From Escherichia coli (GTDB lineage Bacteria > Pseudomonadota > Gammaproteobacteria > Enterobacterales > Enterobacteriaceae): DNA of 64,000 nucleotides. The first letter of the stretch is position 1. Each line of letters opens with the position of its first letter. Shown in pieces: positions 1-9,573 of the stretch. The notes beneath the pieces were generated by a model that saw only the letters and a program-made list of their open reading frames with translations, did no database searches and was not told the origin of the DNA. The DNA lies in the NCBI GenBank assembly GCA_021307345.1, contig CP089930.1, forward strand, positions 310,001 through 374,000, in the 5' to 3' direction. The position numbers and the translations under genes were made by a program.

Positions 1-1064
1 TCCAGCCCTTTGACAATCTCAACATCGGTATCGTTACGTGCGCCAATCGTCACTTCACGCTCGCGTGTTTCACCATTACGCAACAATTTAACCTTATAAC
101 GATTATCACCAACCGGATCGCCTAACGCTGACAGAGGGATCGTCAGCACGTTTTTCACATCGGTGAGCTGAATATGAACCTGTGCGGTCATATCCAGTCG
201 CAGCAAACCATTGGGGTTTGGGACTTCAAAACGGGCATAGTAGAAAATGGCGTCGTTAACCTTTTCCGGCGTCGGTAGCACGTCTTTAATCTGCCCTTCG
301 TAGCGCGTCAGCGGATCGCCAAGCACCGTAAACCAGGCTTTTTGCCCCGGCTTCAGGTGAATGACGTCCGCTTCAGAAACCTGCGCTTTTACCAGCATGG
401 TGCTCATATCCGCCAGCGTCAGAATGTTCGGTGCTTGTTGTGCGGCAATCACCGTCTGACCTTGCAGAGTGGTGATTTGCGTGACTTCCCCAGCCATCGG
501 GGCAACGATGCGGGTGTAATCAAGATTGGTTTTAGCGGTGTCGAGAGAGGCCTGATTGCGCTTGATTTGCGCGTCAATAGTGCCGATTTGCGCCTGTTTC
601 ACAGCCATCTCCGTCGCGGCGGTGTCGAGATCCTGTTGTGAAACCGCCTGCGTTTGCGCCAGACGTTGTTGACGTGAATACGTCACCCGCGCCAGTTTCA
701 ACTCCGCTTCCGCCTGTTGCCGCTGCGCGCGCAGCTCCATCAGTGTTGCTTCCACTTCCTTGATCTGGTTTTCAGCCTGCTCAGGATCAATAACCCCTAA
801 AAGCTGATCTTTTTTAACTTTATCGCCAATCGCCACCGACAGCGTTTTCAACTGACCGCTAACCTGCGCGCCCACGTCAACCTTACGCAGCGCGTCCAGC
901 TTTCCGGTCGCCAGTACGCTTTGCTGCAAATCACCGGGGCGAACAATCAGTGTCTGATAAGTCGGCACGGGCGCGTTGAGAATTCTCCATAACGCAATCA
1001 GCCCGGCGATGACTATCACCAGCGCAATAACGTAACGTTTCTTCACGGTTCTCCGATTTTTCAT
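1..1064 (-). CDS. macA: MacA, periplasmic adaptor of the MacAB-TolC efflux pump (3' end cut off)
   Basis: Membrane-fusion protein that links the ABC transporter MacB to TolC for export of macrolides and related compounds. The ATG is at 1062-1064 on the minus strand and the protein begins [12 protein letters not shown], followed by one hydrophobic N-terminal anchor helix. About 354 codons are present: a biotinyl-lipoyl-like part, a long glutamine- and alanine-rich coiled coil (roughly residues 90-190) and most of the beta-barrel and membrane-proximal domains. The reading frame runs off the left edge at ...EIVKGLE, so about 16 residues are missing compared with the 371-residue E. coli protein. 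macB is expected just outside. The gene diverges from ybjX across a 114-bp gap. Confidence 0.95.
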   Translation of the reverse strand, partial: MKNRRTVKKRYVIALVIVIAGLIALWRILNAPVPTYQTLIVRPGDLQQSVLATGKLDALRKVDVGAQVSGQLKTLSVAIGDKVKKDQLLGVIDPEQAENQIKEVEATLMELRAQRQQAEAELKLARVTYSRQQRLAQTQAVSQQDLDTAATEMAVKQAQIGTIDAQIKRNQASLDTAKTNLDYTRIVAPMAGEVTQITTLQGQTVIAAQQAPNILTLADMSTMLVKAQVSEADVIHLKPGQKAWFTVLGDPLTRYEGQIKDVLPTPEKVNDAIFYYARFEVPNPNGLLRLDMTAQVHIQLTDVKNVLTIPLSALGDPVGDNRYKVKLLRNGETREREVTIGARNDTDVEIVKGL

Positions 1065-1178
1065 AAATATTCTGAATACTCCATATGCCAATCCGGGTCA
1101 TCAACTTCAACGAAATATCAACAAAACCCTAAAATTTACGTTAGTAATCACACTATTGATGTTTGGTTAAGATACGCA

Positions 1179-2171
1179 ATGGTGAAATCGGCGTCATGTA
1201 TAACCATTGATTTCATGAATATGTCGCAGCTAACTGAACGGTCCTTTACGCCATCTGAATCTCTCAGCAGCCTGTCTCTTTTTCTTAGTCTGGCACGCGG
1301 ACAGTGTCGACCAGGTAAATTCTGGCACCGACGTAGCTTTCGTCAGAAATTTTTGCTGCGCTCGTTGATTATGCCGCGCTTAAGCGTTGAGTGGATGAAC
1401 GAACTTTCCCATTGGCCTAATCTCAATACGCTGTTAACACGCCAGCCGCGACTGCCTGTTCGTCTGCATCGCCCTTACCTTGCCGCCAATCTTAGCCGTA
1501 AGCAATTACTCGAGGCGCTACGTTACCATTATGCATTGCTGCGTGCGTGTATGTCGGCAGAAGAATTCAGCTTATATTTGAATACCCCCGGCCTGCAACT
1601 GGCGAAGCTGGAAGGTAAAAATGGTGAGCCGTTCACGCTTGAGCTGACCATGATGATCTCAATGGATAAAGAAGGTGACAGCACAATCCTGTTCCGCAAC
1701 AGTGAAGGTATTCCTCTGGCAGAGATCACTTTTACCCTGTGTGAATATCAAGGGAAAAGAACGATGTTTATTGGTGGACTGCAAGGTGCGAAATGGGAAA
1801 TTCCGCATCAGGAAATTCAGAATGCGACGAAAGCCTGCCACGGGCTATTCCCAAAACGCCTCGTGATGGAAGCGGCCTGCCTGTTTGCCCAACGTTTGCA
1901 GGTAGAGCAAATCATTGCCGTCAGTAATGAAACGCATATTTACCGCAGCCTGCGTTATCGCGATAAAGAAGGCAAGATCCATGCAGATTACAACGCTTTC
2001 TGGGAATCGGTTGGCGGCGTATGTGATGCTGAACGCCATTACCGCCTTCCGGCACTGATAGCACGAAAAGAAGTTGCCGAAATCGCCAGTAAAAAACGAG
2101 CTGAATACCGTCGGCGCTATGAGATGCTCGACGCCATTCAGCCACAGATGGCAACGATGTTTCGCGGTTAA
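1179..2171 (+). CDS. ybjX: YbjX, DUF535 (VirK/YbjX) family protein
   Basis: DUF535 protein of unknown biochemical role. Relatives include VirK of Shigella and Salmonella proteins linked to PhoPQ and antimicrobial-peptide survival. At 330 codons it matches the usual E. coli length. The basic N-terminal part (RGQCRPGKFWHRRSFRQKF) precedes a soluble domain with no signal peptide and no clear membrane segment. Neither the ATG at 1179 nor the in-frame ATGs at 1215 and 1221 has a good ribosome-binding site; the longest form is given because its length matches the family. The stop codon overlaps the convergent ybjD stop by 4 bp. Confidence 0.85.
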   Translation: MVKSASCITIDFMNMSQLTERSFTPSESLSSLSLFLSLARGQCRPGKFWHRRSFRQKFLLRSLIMPRLSVEWMNELSHWPNLNTLLTRQPRLPVRLHRPYLAANLSRKQLLEALRYHYALLRACMSAEEFSLYLNTPGLQLAKLEGKNGEPFTLELTMMISMDKEGDSTILFRNSEGIPLAEITFTLCEYQGKRTMFIGGLQGAKWEIPHQEIQNATKACHGLFPKRLVMEAACLFAQRLQVEQIIAVSNETHIYRSLRYRDKEGKIHADYNAFWESVGGVCDAERHYRLPALIARKEVAEIASKKRAEYRRRYEMLDAIQPQMATMFRG

Positions 2172-3826
2172 TCTGCCCGACCGCGCGCCAGCCACAGCAC
2201 GCGTGAGAACATTTTTTTCAGCAGCGTCGGTACGGATTCCACACCACGACGGCCGGCCTCCATTGCCACTTCGATGGCAAGATCGGGTTTGGAAGAGCGA
2301 TGGATCGCCTTCGAGATAATTTTGCGCAGATTCATCGGCACATTTTCCGGGATCTGCGCCACGCGGTGGAACACATCGGAAAATCCCTGGCGATACATAA
2401 AATGTTCCATATCCAGCGCCGGTAACGCCGTTAAATGTTCTCGTTCAGCTTCCCGATCGTTATTCAACAGGCTGCGTACCGTAGCGGCATATTTCTTCCC
2501 TGCTTCATCGCCATCGACCAGTACATGCCATTCAATCCCCATTCGCCGGGCAAATTTAACCAGTGGCTTTAGCCCGGACTGGGCAAATTCAATGACCTTG
2601 ATCCCTTCGGCATCGAAATGGTGTCCACACTGGCGCGCCAGTTCATTGATAACCCAGGTTTCTGTTTCCCCTTCCACCAGCAACCAGCAGCGAGCAAACA
2701 GCGATGACGGACGATTAAAACGAATATGAAAGGATATGCGTCGGCTATCTTCAGTACTCAAGCCACTCGGCCCCAGACGCCAGGCGGCAACGCGAGAAGA
2801 TTCACGCACCAGTCGGCAAACATGCTCTACCGGCGTTAACGAAAGCAACTCACCCGAGTTGGTGGTGGCAATGCGCTGCAATGGCAGAAGATTCAACAGA
2901 TGCCAGGCAACTGAAAGCATAATGGGGTGTAAACGGGTTTCTGGATCTTCTATCAGCAATAATGGACGGGCGTCTTTATCCAGCCGTAATGTACCTTTTG
3001 CCTGCAATAAAGTGGCAAACAGGCCGAGCAAAATAACCCTATACGAGCGACCTCCAGGCCGGTCAATCATCCGGTTGATGATATCCAGATATCGCCAGCT
3101 TCGTTGCTCATTGCTGGCTCGCCGCCGCATTAAACGATATCTCGCCTGTCCGGCTCCCTGCTCAGAGAAATAATGCTCAAGCAGTTGCACCATTGCCGAA
3201 AGTCCCTGACGAATCTGCCCATCAGAGAGATTTTGTGGATGCGAGGATAACTCACGGGCGAGGAAATCGAGCTGGCGTGCGGTGACTTCCACATTGGGGA
3301 CATTTGGCACCGTGCCACTACGAATACGGCGCATAAAACGGGCATCACGCAAGCGCAGCACCGGCATTAAACGCACCAGATGGCGTGCCTGATCGTTAAT
3401 ATCCTCGACATCAATCGGATGTCCGTCTTTATCGAGAAAACTGCGGAGTGTCATCACACTGCCGTCTTCCGCACTCTCCCCTTCCAGGCGATAAAAAATA
3501 CGGTGATAGCCATCGGCGCACGGCGTCCAGCACGCTTCCAGCGGACGATAGCGGCGCACCCGATGCCGGCCTGGCAGCGATTCGCGGAAGGTCAAAATGA
3601 TATGCAGATGATGTTCCCGCCCATTGATATCTCCCGTCGGAAACCAGAAATCGTCGCGCTCAAAATGGTAGAGATCTGACTCTGGCGATAACAGCAGGGT
3701 TAAAGCGTCCAGCAAGCTGGATTTACCCCACGCGTTCTCCCCAATCAGGACATTGTTTTGTTCCAGCATCAACGATAAACGGTTGATACCGCGAAAACCC
3801 ACAATTTCAACGCGCTCAAGAATCAT
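2168..3826 (-). CDS. ybjD: YbjD, OLD-family ATPase-TOPRIM nuclease-like protein
   Basis: A 552-residue protein with the layout of overcoming-lysogenization-defect (OLD) proteins: an SMC/RecF-type ABC ATPase followed by a TOPRIM domain. Visible are the P-loop GENAWGKSS (29-37), a Walker B and D-loop region LLLIEDPETRLHP (about 289-301), a TTNSGELL switch (321-328), and TOPRIM acidic motifs VEGETE (384-389) and DGDEAGK (438-444). OLD proteins act as metal-dependent nucleases, several in phage defence; whether this chromosomal copy defends the cell is inference. Length matches K-12. It is transcribed toward ybjX and stands alone. Confidence 0.88.
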   Translation of the reverse strand: MILERVEIVGFRGINRLSLMLEQNNVLIGENAWGKSSLLDALTLLLSPESDLYHFERDDFWFPTGDINGREHHLHIILTFRESLPGRHRVRRYRPLEACWTPCADGYHRIFYRLEGESAEDGSVMTLRSFLDKDGHPIDVEDINDQARHLVRLMPVLRLRDARFMRRIRSGTVPNVPNVEVTARQLDFLARELSSHPQNLSDGQIRQGLSAMVQLLEHYFSEQGAGQARYRLMRRRASNEQRSWRYLDIINRMIDRPGGRSYRVILLGLFATLLQAKGTLRLDKDARPLLLIEDPETRLHPIMLSVAWHLLNLLPLQRIATTNSGELLSLTPVEHVCRLVRESSRVAAWRLGPSGLSTEDSRRISFHIRFNRPSSLFARCWLLVEGETETWVINELARQCGHHFDAEGIKVIEFAQSGLKPLVKFARRMGIEWHVLVDGDEAGKKYAATVRSLLNNDREAEREHLTALPALDMEHFMYRQGFSDVFHRVAQIPENVPMNLRKIISKAIHRSSKPDLAIEVAMEAGRRGVESVPTLLKKMFSRVLWLARGRAD

Positions 3827-4249
3827 ATCCCCTCCAGAAATATGTTATTTATCTTCTACTCCGGCAGTATAACGAGAAAGACGGTGACAATACGTGATGA
3901 CAGCACAATTAAGCATGGCAAATGACTGAAAAATGAGCGAATAATTGTGTTATATACCCTCTTAACGATCCCCCCGAAAAAACAACAAAATCAAATAATT
4001 AGCTTATGAATTATTTTTGTTACCACCAAAGGCTTAATTCAGTTGTTTGCACTACAATGTCAATCAGGCAAATGACTATATGAGGGAACTGACTATTGCC
4101 CTAAATCAAAATTACTGGATTTATTTATCTGGCGAATGACTCGCCTTCGTTTTTAAAATACCCACGCATTATTTCTGTCGTCACTTTTTTACGACGACCC
4201 TATAAAACGACCATATTTTTCACAGGGTCAATTTTTAATTGAGGTGGAT
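3827..4249. other. AT-rich intergenic region between divergent ybjD and aqpZ
   Basis: This stretch of 423 bp holds both 5' regions. It is strongly AT-rich and contains no convincing open reading frame, tRNA or repeat. I could not single out a clear sigma-70 promoter pair. The only firm signal is the GAGGT ribosome-binding site at 4241-4245, 4 bp ahead of the aqpZ ATG. Confidence 0.6.
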
Positions 4250-4945
4250 ATGTTCAGAAAATTAGCAGCTGAATGTTTTGGTACTTTCTGGCTTGTATTT
4301 GGTGGCTGCGGTAGCGCAGTGCTGGCAGCAGCGTTCCCGGAATTAGGCATTGGTTTTGCTGGTGTCGCGCTGGCTTTTGGTCTGACCGTACTGACCATGG
4401 CCTTCGCTGTCGGTCATATTTCTGGTGGTCATTTTAACCCGGCGGTCACTATTGGTTTATGGGCAGGCGGTCGTTTCCCGGCAAAAGAAGTCGTTGGCTA
4501 TGTGATTGCCCAGGTTGTCGGCGGTATTGTGGCGGCGGCATTGCTGTATTTAATTGCCAGCGGCAAAGCTGGATTTGACGCGGCAGCCAGCGGTTTTGCT
4601 TCTAACGGTTATGGCGAGCATTCACCGGGCGGTTATTCCATGCTTTCTGCACTGGTGGTTGAACTGGTACTGAGTGCGGGTTTCCTGCTGGTGATCCACG
4701 GTGCAACCGACAAATACGCTCCGGCGGGTTTTGCACCCATTGCCATTGGTCTGGCATTAACACTGATTCACTTAATCAGTATTCCGGTGACTAACACTTC
4801 CGTTAACCCGGCGCGCAGTACTGCGGTTGCTATCTTCCAGGGCGGTTGGGCATTAGAACAACTGTGGTTCTTCTGGGTGGTGCCAATTGTCGGCGGTATT
4901 ATCGGTGGTCTGATTTACCGTACTCTGCTGGAAAAGCGTGATTAA
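4250..4945 (+). CDS. aqpZ: AqpZ, aquaporin Z water channel
   Basis: Inner-membrane water channel of the MIP family, 231 residues and six transmembrane helices. The two NPA boxes are present: HFNPAVT (NPA at 63-65) in loop B and VNPARST near residue 186 in loop E. The Arg after the second box is the selectivity-filter arginine. The ATG at 4250 is chosen over the in-frame GTG at 4244 because GAGGT at 4241 is correctly spaced only for the ATG and because the family starts [11 protein letters not shown]. It is monocistronic, with no obvious intrinsic terminator before the structured spacer that follows. Confidence 0.97.
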   Translation: MFRKLAAECFGTFWLVFGGCGSAVLAAAFPELGIGFAGVALAFGLTVLTMAFAVGHISGGHFNPAVTIGLWAGGRFPAKEVVGYVIAQVVGGIVAAALLYLIASGKAGFDAAASGFASNGYGEHSPGGYSMLSALVVELVLSAGFLLVIHGATDKYAPAGFAPIAIGLALTLIHLISIPVTNTSVNPARSTAVAIFQGGWALEQLWFFWVVPIVGGIIGGLIYRTLLEKRD

Positions 4946-4984
4946 TTAGCATTGGCATTTTATCTGCCCTGATTGTTTTATCTT

Positions 4985-5265
4985 CGACGTTACAAACCGC
5001 ACGGGTGTTGGTGGCGTCAAAATCGCTGAAGCGTTCCCCGAAGGCCGGGGCAGCCCACATGGATGTGGGCTGAGGGCGCGTCTTACAGGGACGTTACCTC
5101 GCGCCCGACCCGGTAGCCGAAGGGGATAAGCTGAAGGCACCGCGCAGCGGCGATTTTGTTCGCCAGAGCCCGGGGGTGCAGGGGGCGGCGGCGACTGGCC
5201 GCCCCCTGCGCGCTCCTTGCACCAGTGGCTTTATATGGCATTGCACATGAAAGGAGTGCAACAAT
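4985..5265. repeat. GC-rich, hairpin-dense spacer element between aqpZ and lysO
   Basis: This non-coding stretch is far richer in G and C than its flanks and carries four inverted repeats that can be read by eye. They are CAGCCCACAT-GG-ATGTGGGCTG (5051-5072); GGGCGCG paired with CGCGCCC (5074-5080 and 5100-5106); GCAGGGGGCGGC paired with GCCGCCCCCTGC (5178-5189 and 5198-5209); and TTGCAC paired with GTGCAA (5241-5246 and 5256-5261). It could be an interspersed repeat family, a structured RNA or a remnant of a mobile sequence. A 64-codon minus-strand frame inside it has no supporting features. Confidence 0.5.
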
Positions 5266-5421
5266 GTTAAGCTCTCAAATAGAATGACGAGATCTTTAAG
5301 CTCAACGCAGTCCCCTTCTTGTGCATAACATTTCCTTTTAATTGCAACTTTACTCGTCCTTCCGCTTTCAGTAGTGTGTCATCGCGCATTTCGACTTCAT
5401 CTTTGCAAGGACTGGGTTTTC

Positions 5422-6321
5422 ATGTTTTCTGGGCTGTTAATCATTCTGGTTCCCCTGATTGTGGGTTACCTCATTCCTCTTCGCCAAAAAGCTGCATTAA
5501 GAGTTATTAATCAGCTATTAAGCTGGATGGTTTACCTTATTCTCTTTTTTATGGGTATCAGTCTGGCGTTTCTCGATAACCTCGCCAGTAACCTGTTGGC
5601 GATTCTGCATTATTCTGCCGTCAGTATTACCGTTATTTTACTGTGTAATATTGCCGCCCTTATGTGGCTGGAGCGCGGTTTGCCGTGGCGTAATCACCAT
5701 CAGCAAGAAAAACTCCCGTCACGTATTGCGATGGCGCTGGAGTCGCTAAAACTGTGCGGCGTAGTCGTAATTGGTTTTGCCATTGGCCTTAGCGGATTAG
5801 GTTTCTTACAACACGCCACTGAAGCCAGCGAATACACCTTAATTCTGTTACTTTTTCTCGTCGGTATTCAGCTACGCAATAATGGCATGACCTTAAAGCA
5901 GATTGTCCTTAATCGCCGGGGAATGATTGTCGCTGTAGTGGTGGTTGCCAGTTCTTTAATTGGTGGCTTAATTAACGCCTTTATTCTTGATCTCCCCATC
6001 AATACCGCGCTGGCAATGGCCTCCGGTTTCGGCTGGTATTCTCTTTCCGGTATTTTGTTGACCGAATCTTTTGGGCCAGTAATCGGAAGCGCGGCGTTTT
6101 TTAATGATCTGGCTCGTGAGCTAATCGCCATTATGTTAATCCCCGGTCTTATCCGTCGCAGTCGCTCAACGGCACTGGGTTTGTGCGGTGCCACATCAAT
6201 GGATTTCACCCTGCCCGTGCTTCAGCGGACAGGCGGGCTGGAGATGGTTCCAGCGGCGATTGTTCACGGTTTTATTCTTAGTCTGTTAGTGCCGATTCTG
6301 ATCGCCCTTTTCTCTGCGTAA
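5422..6321 (+). CDS. lysO: LysO, L-lysine exporter
   Basis: Inner-membrane exporter of lysine and its toxic analogue thialysine (formerly YbjE, DUF340/LysO family), 299 residues with about eight hydrophobic segments. The ATG at 5422 begins MFSGLLIILVPLIVGYLIP and has AAGGA at 5407-5411. An upstream in-frame start at 5374 would add a non-hydrophobic leader absent from the family. LysO is known in E. coli to be controlled by ArgP and ArgR; I did not find a clean operator by eye. The GC-rich element lies directly upstream. Confidence 0.93.
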   Translation: MFSGLLIILVPLIVGYLIPLRQKAALRVINQLLSWMVYLILFFMGISLAFLDNLASNLLAILHYSAVSITVILLCNIAALMWLERGLPWRNHHQQEKLPSRIAMALESLKLCGVVVIGFAIGLSGLGFLQHATEASEYTLILLLFLVGIQLRNNGMTLKQIVLNRRGMIVAVVVVASSLIGGLINAFILDLPINTALAMASGFGWYSLSGILLTESFGPVIGSAAFFNDLARELIAIMLIPGLIRRSRSTALGLCGATSMDFTLPVLQRTGGLEMVPAAIVHGFILSLLVPILIALFSA

Positions 6322-6354
6322 TACCTCTCTGGCGGTAGATCCCTGCCGCCAAAA

Positions 6355-6368
6355 TTGCGCTAAATCAA
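6355..6368 (+). promoter_or_regulatory. FNR-like site upstream of hcp
   Basis: TTGCGCTAAATCAA keeps both TTG and ATCAA half-site features of the FNR consensus TTGAT-N4-ATCAA. It lies about 100 bp upstream of hcp. The E. coli hcp-hcr operon is known to be activated anaerobically by FNR. The match is by eye. Confidence 0.5.
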
Positions 6369-6433
6369 TCTCCCTTAAAGTTGCATGAAAAACCCCTTTT
6401 ATCCCGTCTTGAAGAGTCTTAATCTTAAACATG

Positions 6434-6446
6434 TATATTAAATATA
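6434..6446 (+). promoter_or_regulatory. Candidate NsrR operator in the hcp leader
   Basis: TATATTAAATATA is a 13-bp inverted repeat that is exact apart from its central base, within ATGTATATTAAATATAACTT. NsrR, the nitric-oxide-sensing repressor, is known to control hcp-hcr in E. coli and binds AT-rich palindromes of this kind. The site ends 17 bp before the hcp ATG, a suitable place for a repressor. Confidence 0.5.
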
Positions 6447-6463
6447 ACTTTAAAGGTGTGATC

Positions 6464-8116
6464 ATGTTTTGTGTGCAATGTGAACAAACTATCCGTACTC
6501 CGGCAGGAAACGGCTGCTCATACGCGCAGGGGATGTGTGGTAAAACGGCGGAAACCTCTGACCTTCAGGATTTACTCATCGCGGCGCTGCAAGGGCTTTC
6601 AGCCTGGGCGGTTAAAGCGCGTGAATACGGCATCATCAACCACGATGTAGACAGCTTTGCGCCACGCGCATTTTTCTCAACCCTGACCAACGTTAACTTC
6701 GATTCTCCGCGTATTGTCGGCTACGCTCGTGAAGCGATTGCCCTGCGTGAGGCGCTGAAAGCACAATGCCTGGTTGTAGATGCCAACGCCCACGTCGATA
6801 ATCCGATGGCGGACTTACAACTGGCGAGCGACGATCTCGGCGAACTGCAACGTCAGGCAGCAGAATTTACTCCGAACAAAGATAAAGCGGCGATTGGCGA
6901 AAACATTCTCGGCCTGCGTCTGCTCTGCCTGTATGGCCTGAAAGGTGCGGCGGCCTATATGGAACACGCACACGTTCTCGGTCAATACGACAACGATATT
7001 TACGCCCAGTACCATAAAATCATGGCATGGCTGGGGACGTGGCCTTCCGATATGAACGCACTTCTCGAATGTTCAATGGAAATCGGTCAGATGAACTTCA
7101 AAGTGATGAGCATTCTGGATGCAGGCGAAACCGGTAAATATGGTCACCCGACGCCAACTCAGGTCAACGTGAAAGCGACGGCGGGTAAATGCATCCTGAT
7201 TTCCGGTCACGATCTCAAAGATCTCTACAACCTGCTGGAACAGACCGAAGGCACGGGCGTTAACGTCTACACCCACGGCGAAATGCTGCCAGCGCATGGC
7301 TATCCGGAACTGCGTAAATTCAAACATCTGGTCGGTAACTATGGCAGCGGCTGGCAGAATCAACAAGTTGAGTTCGCTCGCTTCCCTGGTCCCATCGTGA
7401 TGACCTCTAACTGCATCATCGACCCAACCGTGGGCGCTTATGACGATCGTATCTGGACCCGCAGTATTGTTGGCTGGCCGGGTGTACGTCATCTGGATGG
7501 CGAAGATTTCTCTGCGGTTATCGCCCAGGCGCAACAAATGGCGGGCTTCCCGTACAGCGAAATTCCGCACCTGATCACTGTGGGCTTTGGTCGCCAGACG
7601 CTGCTTGGCGCGGCGGATACGCTGATTGATCTGGTCAGCCGCGAAAAACTGCGTCATATCTTCCTGCTTGGCGGCTGTGACGGCGCACGCGGCGAACGTC
7701 ACTACTTCACCGATTTCGCCACCAGCGTGCCGGATGACTGCCTGATCCTGACCCTCGCCTGTGGTAAATATCGCTTTAACAAACTTGAGTTTGGCGATAT
7801 CGAAGGTCTGCCGCGTCTGGTGGATGCCGGTCAGTGTAACGATGCATACTCGGCGATTATTCTGGCGGTAACGCTGGCAGAAAAACTGGGCTGCGGTGTC
7901 AACGATCTGCCGTTGTCGCTGGTGCTCTCCTGGTTTGAACAGAAAGCGATTGTCATTCTGCTGACACTGCTTTCTCTGGGCGTGAAAAATATCGTCACCG
8001 GCCCGACTGCACCTGGCTTCCTGACCCCAGACCTGCTGGCGGTGCTGAATGAGAAATTCGGCCTGCGTTCTATCACCACTGTTGAAGAAGACATGAAGCA
8101 ACTGTTGAGCGCGTAA
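6464..8116 (+). CDS. hcp: Hcp, hybrid-cluster protein (nitric oxide reductase / S-nitrosylase)
   Basis: Iron-sulfur-oxygen hybrid-cluster protein of 550 residues. It reduces nitric oxide under anaerobic conditions and has been reported to drive protein S-nitrosylation. The N-terminal Cys set typical of enterobacterial Hcp is present (C3, C6, C18, C25). Hybrid-cluster ligand regions follow, for example [24 protein letters not shown] and GQCNDAYSA. The ATG at 6464, beginning MFCVQCEQT, is chosen over 6431 because AAAGGTG sits just upstream and the Cys motif must be N-terminal. hcr follows 11 bp downstream as the second gene of the operon. Confidence 0.97.
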   Translation: MFCVQCEQTIRTPAGNGCSYAQGMCGKTAETSDLQDLLIAALQGLSAWAVKAREYGIINHDVDSFAPRAFFSTLTNVNFDSPRIVGYAREAIALREALKAQCLVVDANAHVDNPMADLQLASDDLGELQRQAAEFTPNKDKAAIGENILGLRLLCLYGLKGAAAYMEHAHVLGQYDNDIYAQYHKIMAWLGTWPSDMNALLECSMEIGQMNFKVMSILDAGETGKYGHPTPTQVNVKATAGKCILISGHDLKDLYNLLEQTEGTGVNVYTHGEMLPAHGYPELRKFKHLVGNYGSGWQNQQVEFARFPGPIVMTSNCIIDPTVGAYDDRIWTRSIVGWPGVRHLDGEDFSAVIAQAQQMAGFPYSEIPHLITVGFGRQTLLGAADTLIDLVSREKLRHIFLLGGCDGARGERHYFTDFATSVPDDCLILTLACGKYRFNKLEFGDIEGLPRLVDAGQCNDAYSAIILAVTLAEKLGCGVNDLPLSLVLSWFEQKAIVILLTLLSLGVKNIVTGPTAPGFLTPDLLAVLNEKFGLRSITTVEEDMKQLLSA

Positions 8117-8127
8117 GGAGTTTGTCG

Positions 8128-9096
8128 ATGACGATGCCAACGAATCAATGCCCGTGGCGGATGCAGGTTCATCACATTAAGCAAGAAACGCCGGATGTGT
8201 GGACGATTTCCCTGATTTGCCACGATTACTATCCGTATCGCGCCGGGCAATATGCGCTGGTCAGCGTGCGAAACTCAGCCGAAACGCTGCGTGCTTATAC
8301 CATCTCTTCCACACCTGGTGTGAGTGAATACATCACCCTGACCGTGCGGCGGATTGATGACGGTGTCGGTTCCCAGTGGTTGACCCGCGAAGTGAAACGC
8401 GGTGACTATCTCTGGCTTTCGGACGCGATGGGGGAATTTACCTGCGACGATAAATCTGAAGATAAATTCCTGTTACTGGCGGCCGGCTGCGGCGTCACGC
8501 CGATTATGTCGATGCGTCGCTGGCTGGCGAAAAATCGTCCGCAGGCAGATGTACAGGTGATCTACAACGTGCGTACGCCGCAGGACGTCATTTTCGCCGA
8601 TGAGTGGCGTAATTATCCGGTGACGCTGGTGGCAGAAAATAACGTCAGTGAGGGCTTTATCGCTGGGCGTCTCACTCGTGAACTGTTGGCAAGCGTTCCT
8701 GACCTGGCTTCGCGTACTGTGATGACCTGTGGCCCGGCGCCGTATATGGATTGGGTGGAACAGGAAGTGAAGACGCTTGGCGTGACACGTTTCTTTAAAG
8801 AGAAATTCTTTACGCCAGTGGCGGAAGCGGCGACCAGCGGTCTGAAATTCACCAAACTGCAACCGGCGCAAGAATTTTACGCACCGGTTGGCACCACGCT
8901 GCTGGAGGCGCTGGAAAGCAACAAAGTTCCGGTTGTCGCCGCCTGCCGTGCGGGTGTTTGCGGCTGCTGTAAGACAAAAGTGGTTTCCGGTGAATATACG
9001 GTGAGCAGCACCATGACGCTGACCGACGCCGAAATCGCTGAAGGTTACGTACTGGCGTGTTCATGTCATCCGCAGGGGGATATGGTGCTCGCCTAA
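8128..9096 (+). CDS. hcr: Hcr, NADH oxidoreductase partner of Hcp
   Basis: Electron donor for Hcp, 322 residues. A ferredoxin-reductase-like FAD/NAD(P)H module (YTISSTPG flavin motif near residue 55, AAGCGVTPIMS nucleotide-binding loop) is fused to a C-terminal plant-type [2Fe-2S] ferredoxin domain with Cys at 273, 278, 281 and 311. The ATG at 8128 is preferred because AAGGAG at 8115-8120 is 7 bp away; the in-frame TTG at 8122 is too close. It is followed by a strong terminator. Confidence 0.96.
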   Translation: MTMPTNQCPWRMQVHHIKQETPDVWTISLICHDYYPYRAGQYALVSVRNSAETLRAYTISSTPGVSEYITLTVRRIDDGVGSQWLTREVKRGDYLWLSDAMGEFTCDDKSEDKFLLLAAGCGVTPIMSMRRWLAKNRPQADVQVIYNVRTPQDVIFADEWRNYPVTLVAENNVSEGFIAGRLTRELLASVPDLASRTVMTCGPAPYMDWVEQEVKTLGVTRFFKEKFFTPVAEAATSGLKFTKLQPAQEFYAPVGTTLLEALESNKVPVVAACRAGVCGCCKTKVVSGEYTVSSTMTLTDAEIAEGYVLACSCHPQGDMVLA

Positions 9097-9102
9097 AGTT
9101 TA

Positions 9103-9132
9103 ATGCCCGGCAAACTTAGCCGGGCATTTTTT
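9103..9132 (+). terminator. Terminator of hcp-hcr, shared with the convergent DoxX gene
   Basis: ATGCCCGGC (9103-9111) pairs with GCCGGGCAT (9119-9127) and runs into a T tract. On the other strand the stem is followed by a short AT-rich stretch, so it may also serve the DoxX gene ending at 9139. Confidence 0.85.
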
Positions 9133-9138
9133 AAGGAA

Positions 9139-9573
9139 TTATCGCCAGGCAGAATTACCCGCCACGGCATAACGTCCGGCACCAAGAAAAGCGACGGCGA
9201 GAGCTGCAATAAAGAAATAAACCAGGCTTTCAATCGCCCAGGCTCCGGTTTTATCCAGCATCCCTGTTTTTCCCATTCCCACCATCAACCACGCCACGAC
9301 CATTGTCAGGGCGATAACCAATGCGGCAGGTCGCGTCAAAATACCGAATATAATCAATATCGGCGCAACCACTTCCCCAATCAGTACGCCGTAGGCAATA
9401 AAGCCAGGAAAACCTTTTGCAACCAGCATTCCACTAATACCGTCAATTCCGGCAAATAACTTATGTATCCCGTGGAAAAGCATCAATCCTCCCACCGCCA
9501 GGCGTAACAATAATTTGCCAAAATCCTCATGCGTCAGCATCCGGTTCACTGCATTTAACATTGGTGTAACCAT
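9139..9573 (-). CDS. DoxX-family inner-membrane protein
   Basis: A 144-residue protein with four hydrophobic segments and the typical DoxX pattern: an N-terminal LLRLAVGGLMLFHGIHKLF segment, a GFPGFIAYGVLIGEVVAP segment, then FGILTRPAALVIAL. DoxX proteins are small membrane proteins of uncertain function; some act with redox or thiosulfate-oxidising partners. The ATG at 9573 has AAGGAG 9 bp upstream. It is convergent with hcr and divergent from poxB. As far as I recall K-12 has hcr directly next to poxB, so this is an accessory gene here. Its specific role is unknown. Confidence 0.85.
   Translation of the reverse strand: MVTPMLNAVNRMLTHEDFGKLLLRLAVGGLMLFHGIHKLFAGIDGISGMLVAKGFPGFIAYGVLIGEVVAPILIIFGILTRPAALVIALTMVVAWLMVGMGKTGMLDKTGAWAIESLVYFFIAALAVAFLGAGRYAVAGNSAWR

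Noticed and set aside
1065-1178. PhoP box in the macA-ybjX gap
   Set aside because: TGTTTGGTTAAG is suggestive, but no second half-site with correct spacing was found.
4946-5140. 64-codon minus-strand frame inside the GC-rich element
   Set aside because: Arg- and Pro-rich low-complexity product explained by high GC and hairpins; no start signal.
6331-6352. Hairpin TGGCGG/CCGCCA after lysO as a terminator
   Set aside because: Only six pairs with an 8-10 base loop and no T tract on the plus strand.
7073-8140. 355-codon open frame on the minus strand across hcp and the start of hcr
   Set aside because: It lies fully opposite well-recognised genes, has a composition typical of an antisense shadow (many His, Arg, Gln), and has no domain or ribosome-binding site.
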